NCBI GenBank assembly: GCA_013815575.1
Contig: JACDFX010000070.1
Coordinates: 1 to 7,353, forward strand
Reading direction: 5' to 3'
DNA from: Rubrobacter sp.
GTDB lineage: Bacteria; Actinomycetota; Rubrobacteria; Rubrobacterales; Rubrobacteraceae
DNA: 7,353 nt
The notes below the pieces were generated by a model. The model searched no databases. It was not told where the DNA came from and saw nothing but the letters and a program-made list of their open reading frames with translations. Below, one piece after another: positions 5,936-7,353 of the stretch (position 1 is its first letter; the number at the start of each line of letters is the position of its first letter). Made by a program: the position numbers and the translations under genes.

Positions 5936-5960
5936 CGGGCTTCAGATCGCCCGAAGCCCG
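5936..5960 (-). terminator. Perfect 8-bp inverted repeat after rlmH
   Basis: CGGGCTTC and GAAGCCCG pair perfectly around a 9-base loop, starting 8 bases after the rlmH stop codon. No T tract follows directly (GTGCCCGAG comes next), so it does not fit a classical intrinsic terminator. It may be a weak or Rho-assisted terminator, or a hairpin protecting the 3' end of the walJ-rlmH mRNA. Confidence 0.45.
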
Positions 5961-5968
5961 AAACCTCT

Positions 5969-6442
5969 TCACCAGTGATACTTCTCACCGCGCTCTATCT
6001 TTACGGCCCGGTACAGCTGTTCGAGAAGGACGACCCTGGCGAGGGCGTGGGGGAGCGTGATCTCCCCGAACGACCACACCTCGTCGGCCCGGTCGGTTAT
6101 CTCCGGCGAGAGCCCCAGAGGCCCGCCGAGCACGACCGTCAGGTCGCTGCGGCCCGCCACGCCAAGCGCCCCGAGCCGCCGGGCCAACGCTTCGGAGGAG
6201 TGCCGTTTCCCGAGCTCCCGGTCGAGCGCGACAACGTGGGAGGCGACCGCAATGCGTCTGGAGATGCGGTCCCCCTCGGCGGCGAGAACCTCGTTGGCCG
6301 AACGGCGATTCATGTCTTCTTCGGGGACCTCTACCGTTTCGACGGGAAAGTGGCGCCGCAGGCGCTTCGCATAGTCGGCGCAGGCATCGGCGGGCCAACC
6401 CTTTAGCTTGCCGACGGCGACGATGGTGGCGCGGCGGATCAC
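5969..6442 (-). CDS. rlmH: 23S rRNA (pseudouridine1915-N3)-methyltransferase RlmH
   Basis: This 157-residue SPOUT methyltransferase methylates pseudouridine 1915 in helix 69 of 23S rRNA within the assembled 70S ribosome, using S-adenosylmethionine. The length is that of the family. The knot region is clear: VVLGGPLGL (103-111) is the cofactor loop, SFGEITLPHALARVVLLEQL (124-143) is the family signature, and the C-terminus YRAVKIERGEKYHW matches the usual ending in which Tyr and His contact the substrate. The start is GTG within GTGA, sharing four bases with the stop of the preceding metallo-hydrolase gene, so expression is probably coupled to it. Rhizobial or plasmid copies are not suggested; this looks like a normal chromosomal gene. 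Confidence 0.95.
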   Translation of the reverse strand: MIRRATIVAVGKLKGWPADACADYAKRLRRHFPVETVEVPEEDMNRRSANEVLAAEGDRISRRIAVASHVVALDRELGKRHSSEALARRLGALGVAGRSDLTVVLGGPLGLSPEITDRADEVWSFGEITLPHALARVVLLEQLYRAVKIERGEKYHW

Positions 6443-7275
6443 TCGATGCCGAAGAGCCGCCCGGCGTCGCCGCGGGCGTAGCGGTAGGTGTACTCCGCGG
6501 CCTCCGCGGGTGCCCCTACCTCGATCCAGGGCGTCGGGTGGTTCGCGATGGCGGCCCGCACCCGCACGCCGCCGTAGCCCGCCTCCCTGAGCGCGCCGTG
6601 GACGGTCCCGCAGGCCCGGGCAGGTGAATTATTGGTCTTGGAGAGGTGGGCGAGAACGAGGTCTTTCAGGCCGTGCGGAGCGAGCGAGGTGGCGACCTCG
6701 GAGGCCTGCCGGTTGGAGAGGTGTCCGTTTGGGGAGGAGATCCTGCGCTTCAGTTGCGCCGAGTATGGCCCTCCCGCGAGCCACTCGGGGTCGTGGTTGG
6801 CCTCGAGCACCGCGGCCTCGGCCCCGCGCATCCAGCCGACCACCCCCGATCCCGCCTCCCCGAGGTCCGTAGCCAGCGCAACGTTACGACCGTCACCCGT
6901 GATACGAACACCGTAGGTCGGCGAGTCGTGGGGCACCTCGAAGAAGGTTACGGCCATCTTACCGACCTCGAACGGCTCTTCGGCCTCGATCGACGTGACG
7001 GCCAGGGGGCCGGGTTTCAGTCCCTCCCGCACGCCCGGGGCGGCGAAGATCTGGACGTTACAGTCCCTCGACAGCGCCAGGGCGCCGCAGGTGTGGTCCG
7101 AATGGCCGTGCGTGAGCAGGACGGCGTCGACGTCCCCTACCGTTTTGCCGACGCGGGCCAGGAGCTTTTCGAGCCGCTTGCGTGAGAGGCCGGCGTCGAC
7201 CAGCAGGCCGCTCTGTCCGCATTCGATGAATGTGGCGTTGCCGGAGCTACCGCTCGAAAGTACGCTCAGCCGCAA
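6439..7275 (-). CDS. walJ: WalJ/YycJ-type metallo-beta-lactamase-fold hydrolase
   Basis: This 278-residue protein begins with MRLSVLSSGSSGNATFIE, typical of the YycJ/WalJ branch of the MBL fold. Metal ligands are visible: THGHSDH (55-61), VPHDS with His116, ATDLG with Asp137, and LAHLS with His210; NGHLSN around His185 is a further family motif. Relatives in Firmicutes are encoded with the WalRK two-component system, and Bacillus members have been implicated as DNA exonucleases affecting mutation rate. No walRK gene is visible here. There is no signal peptide. The only usable start in the frame is TTG at 7275, since a stop lies at 7318-7320 and no ATG or GTG falls between. The gene overlaps rlmH by four bases. 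The gene symbol follows the family; the function here is inferred. Confidence 0.87.
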   Translation of the reverse strand: MRLSVLSSGSSGNATFIECGQSGLLVDAGLSRKRLEKLLARVGKTVGDVDAVLLTHGHSDHTCGALALSRDCNVQIFAAPGVREGLKPGPLAVTSIEAEEPFEVGKMAVTFFEVPHDSPTYGVRITGDGRNVALATDLGEAGSGVVGWMRGAEAAVLEANHDPEWLAGGPYSAQLKRRISSPNGHLSNRQASEVATSLAPHGLKDLVLAHLSKTNNSPARACGTVHGALREAGYGGVRVRAAIANHPTPWIEVGAPAEAAEYTYRYARGDAGRLFGIE

Positions 7276-7353
7276 GCACGCACCACGCTCTCCGTCGGGG
7301 TCGGGACGGGCGAAATCTTAGCACGGCGGCGGGGGCGTTCAGGCCTGTTCTTC
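7276..7353. other. Right-edge stretch upstream of walJ
   Basis: These 78 bases hold no supported gene. On the minus strand TAAGAT (7320-7315) is a poor -10 candidate with no fitting -35, so it is not called as a promoter. GGAG lies about 14 bases before the TTG start of walJ, further away than an ideal ribosome binding site. Whether walJ starts its own unit or continues an operon from beyond the edge cannot be decided. Confidence 0.3.

Noticed and set aside
5904..5972. N-terminal extension of the DUF3006-like protein from GTG at 5972
   Set aside because: Third-position GC is only about half, the stretch encodes a perfect hairpin and an extended -10, and the family resemblance begins after 5903. 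Kept only as an alternative start.

Overview
The window is high-GC bacterial DNA with eight protein genes, all on the minus strand, so it is transcribed right to left. The gene set suggests a deep-branching actinobacterium, with Rubrobacter and its relatives as the best guess. Reasons are the high-GC third positions, a Rho with a long charged and Gln-rich linker, a cyclic 2,3-diphosphoglycerate synthetase homologue, and frequent GTG/TTG starts. This is inferred from protein character, not from a marker RNA gene. No tRNA, rRNA, CRISPR array or mobile element was seen.

In transcription order, 7275-5969 holds a WalJ/YycJ-type metallo-beta-lactamase-fold protein and rlmH (23S rRNA pseudouridine methyltransferase), which overlap by 4 bases. 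A perfect 8-bp inverted repeat follows rlmH. Next is a small DUF3006-like gene that appears to start on a leaderless transcript and overlaps argS (arginyl-tRNA synthetase) by 4 bases. A GC-rich hairpin with a short T tract follows argS and runs directly into an extended -10 promoter. That promoter serves a calcineurin-type metallophosphoesterase and a cyclic 2,3-diphosphoglycerate synthetase homologue 15 bases downstream. After a 212-base intergenic region with a promoter candidate and a second copy of the same hairpin come a divergent GlpX-family protein and rho, which runs off the left edge.

The right half is translation and housekeeping: rRNA modification, tRNA charging and a nuclease-like hydrolase. 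The left half centres on phosphoester chemistry (phosphoesterase, diphosphoglycerate cyclase homologue, fructose-bisphosphatase family) plus transcription termination. The order glpX-rho and the closeness of walJ to rlmH recall Bacillus gene order, so parts of the layout look ancient.

Points most worth a second look: the GlpX homologue has altered metal-site motifs; a cyclic diphosphoglycerate synthetase homologue, best known from hyperthermophilic methanogens, sits in an apparent operon with an uncharacterised phosphoesterase; two near-identical hairpins occur in unlike positions; and six of eight genes appear to start with GTG or TTG. I found no clearly new multi-gene system. The phosphoesterase/cyclase pair is the best candidate for undescribed biology.
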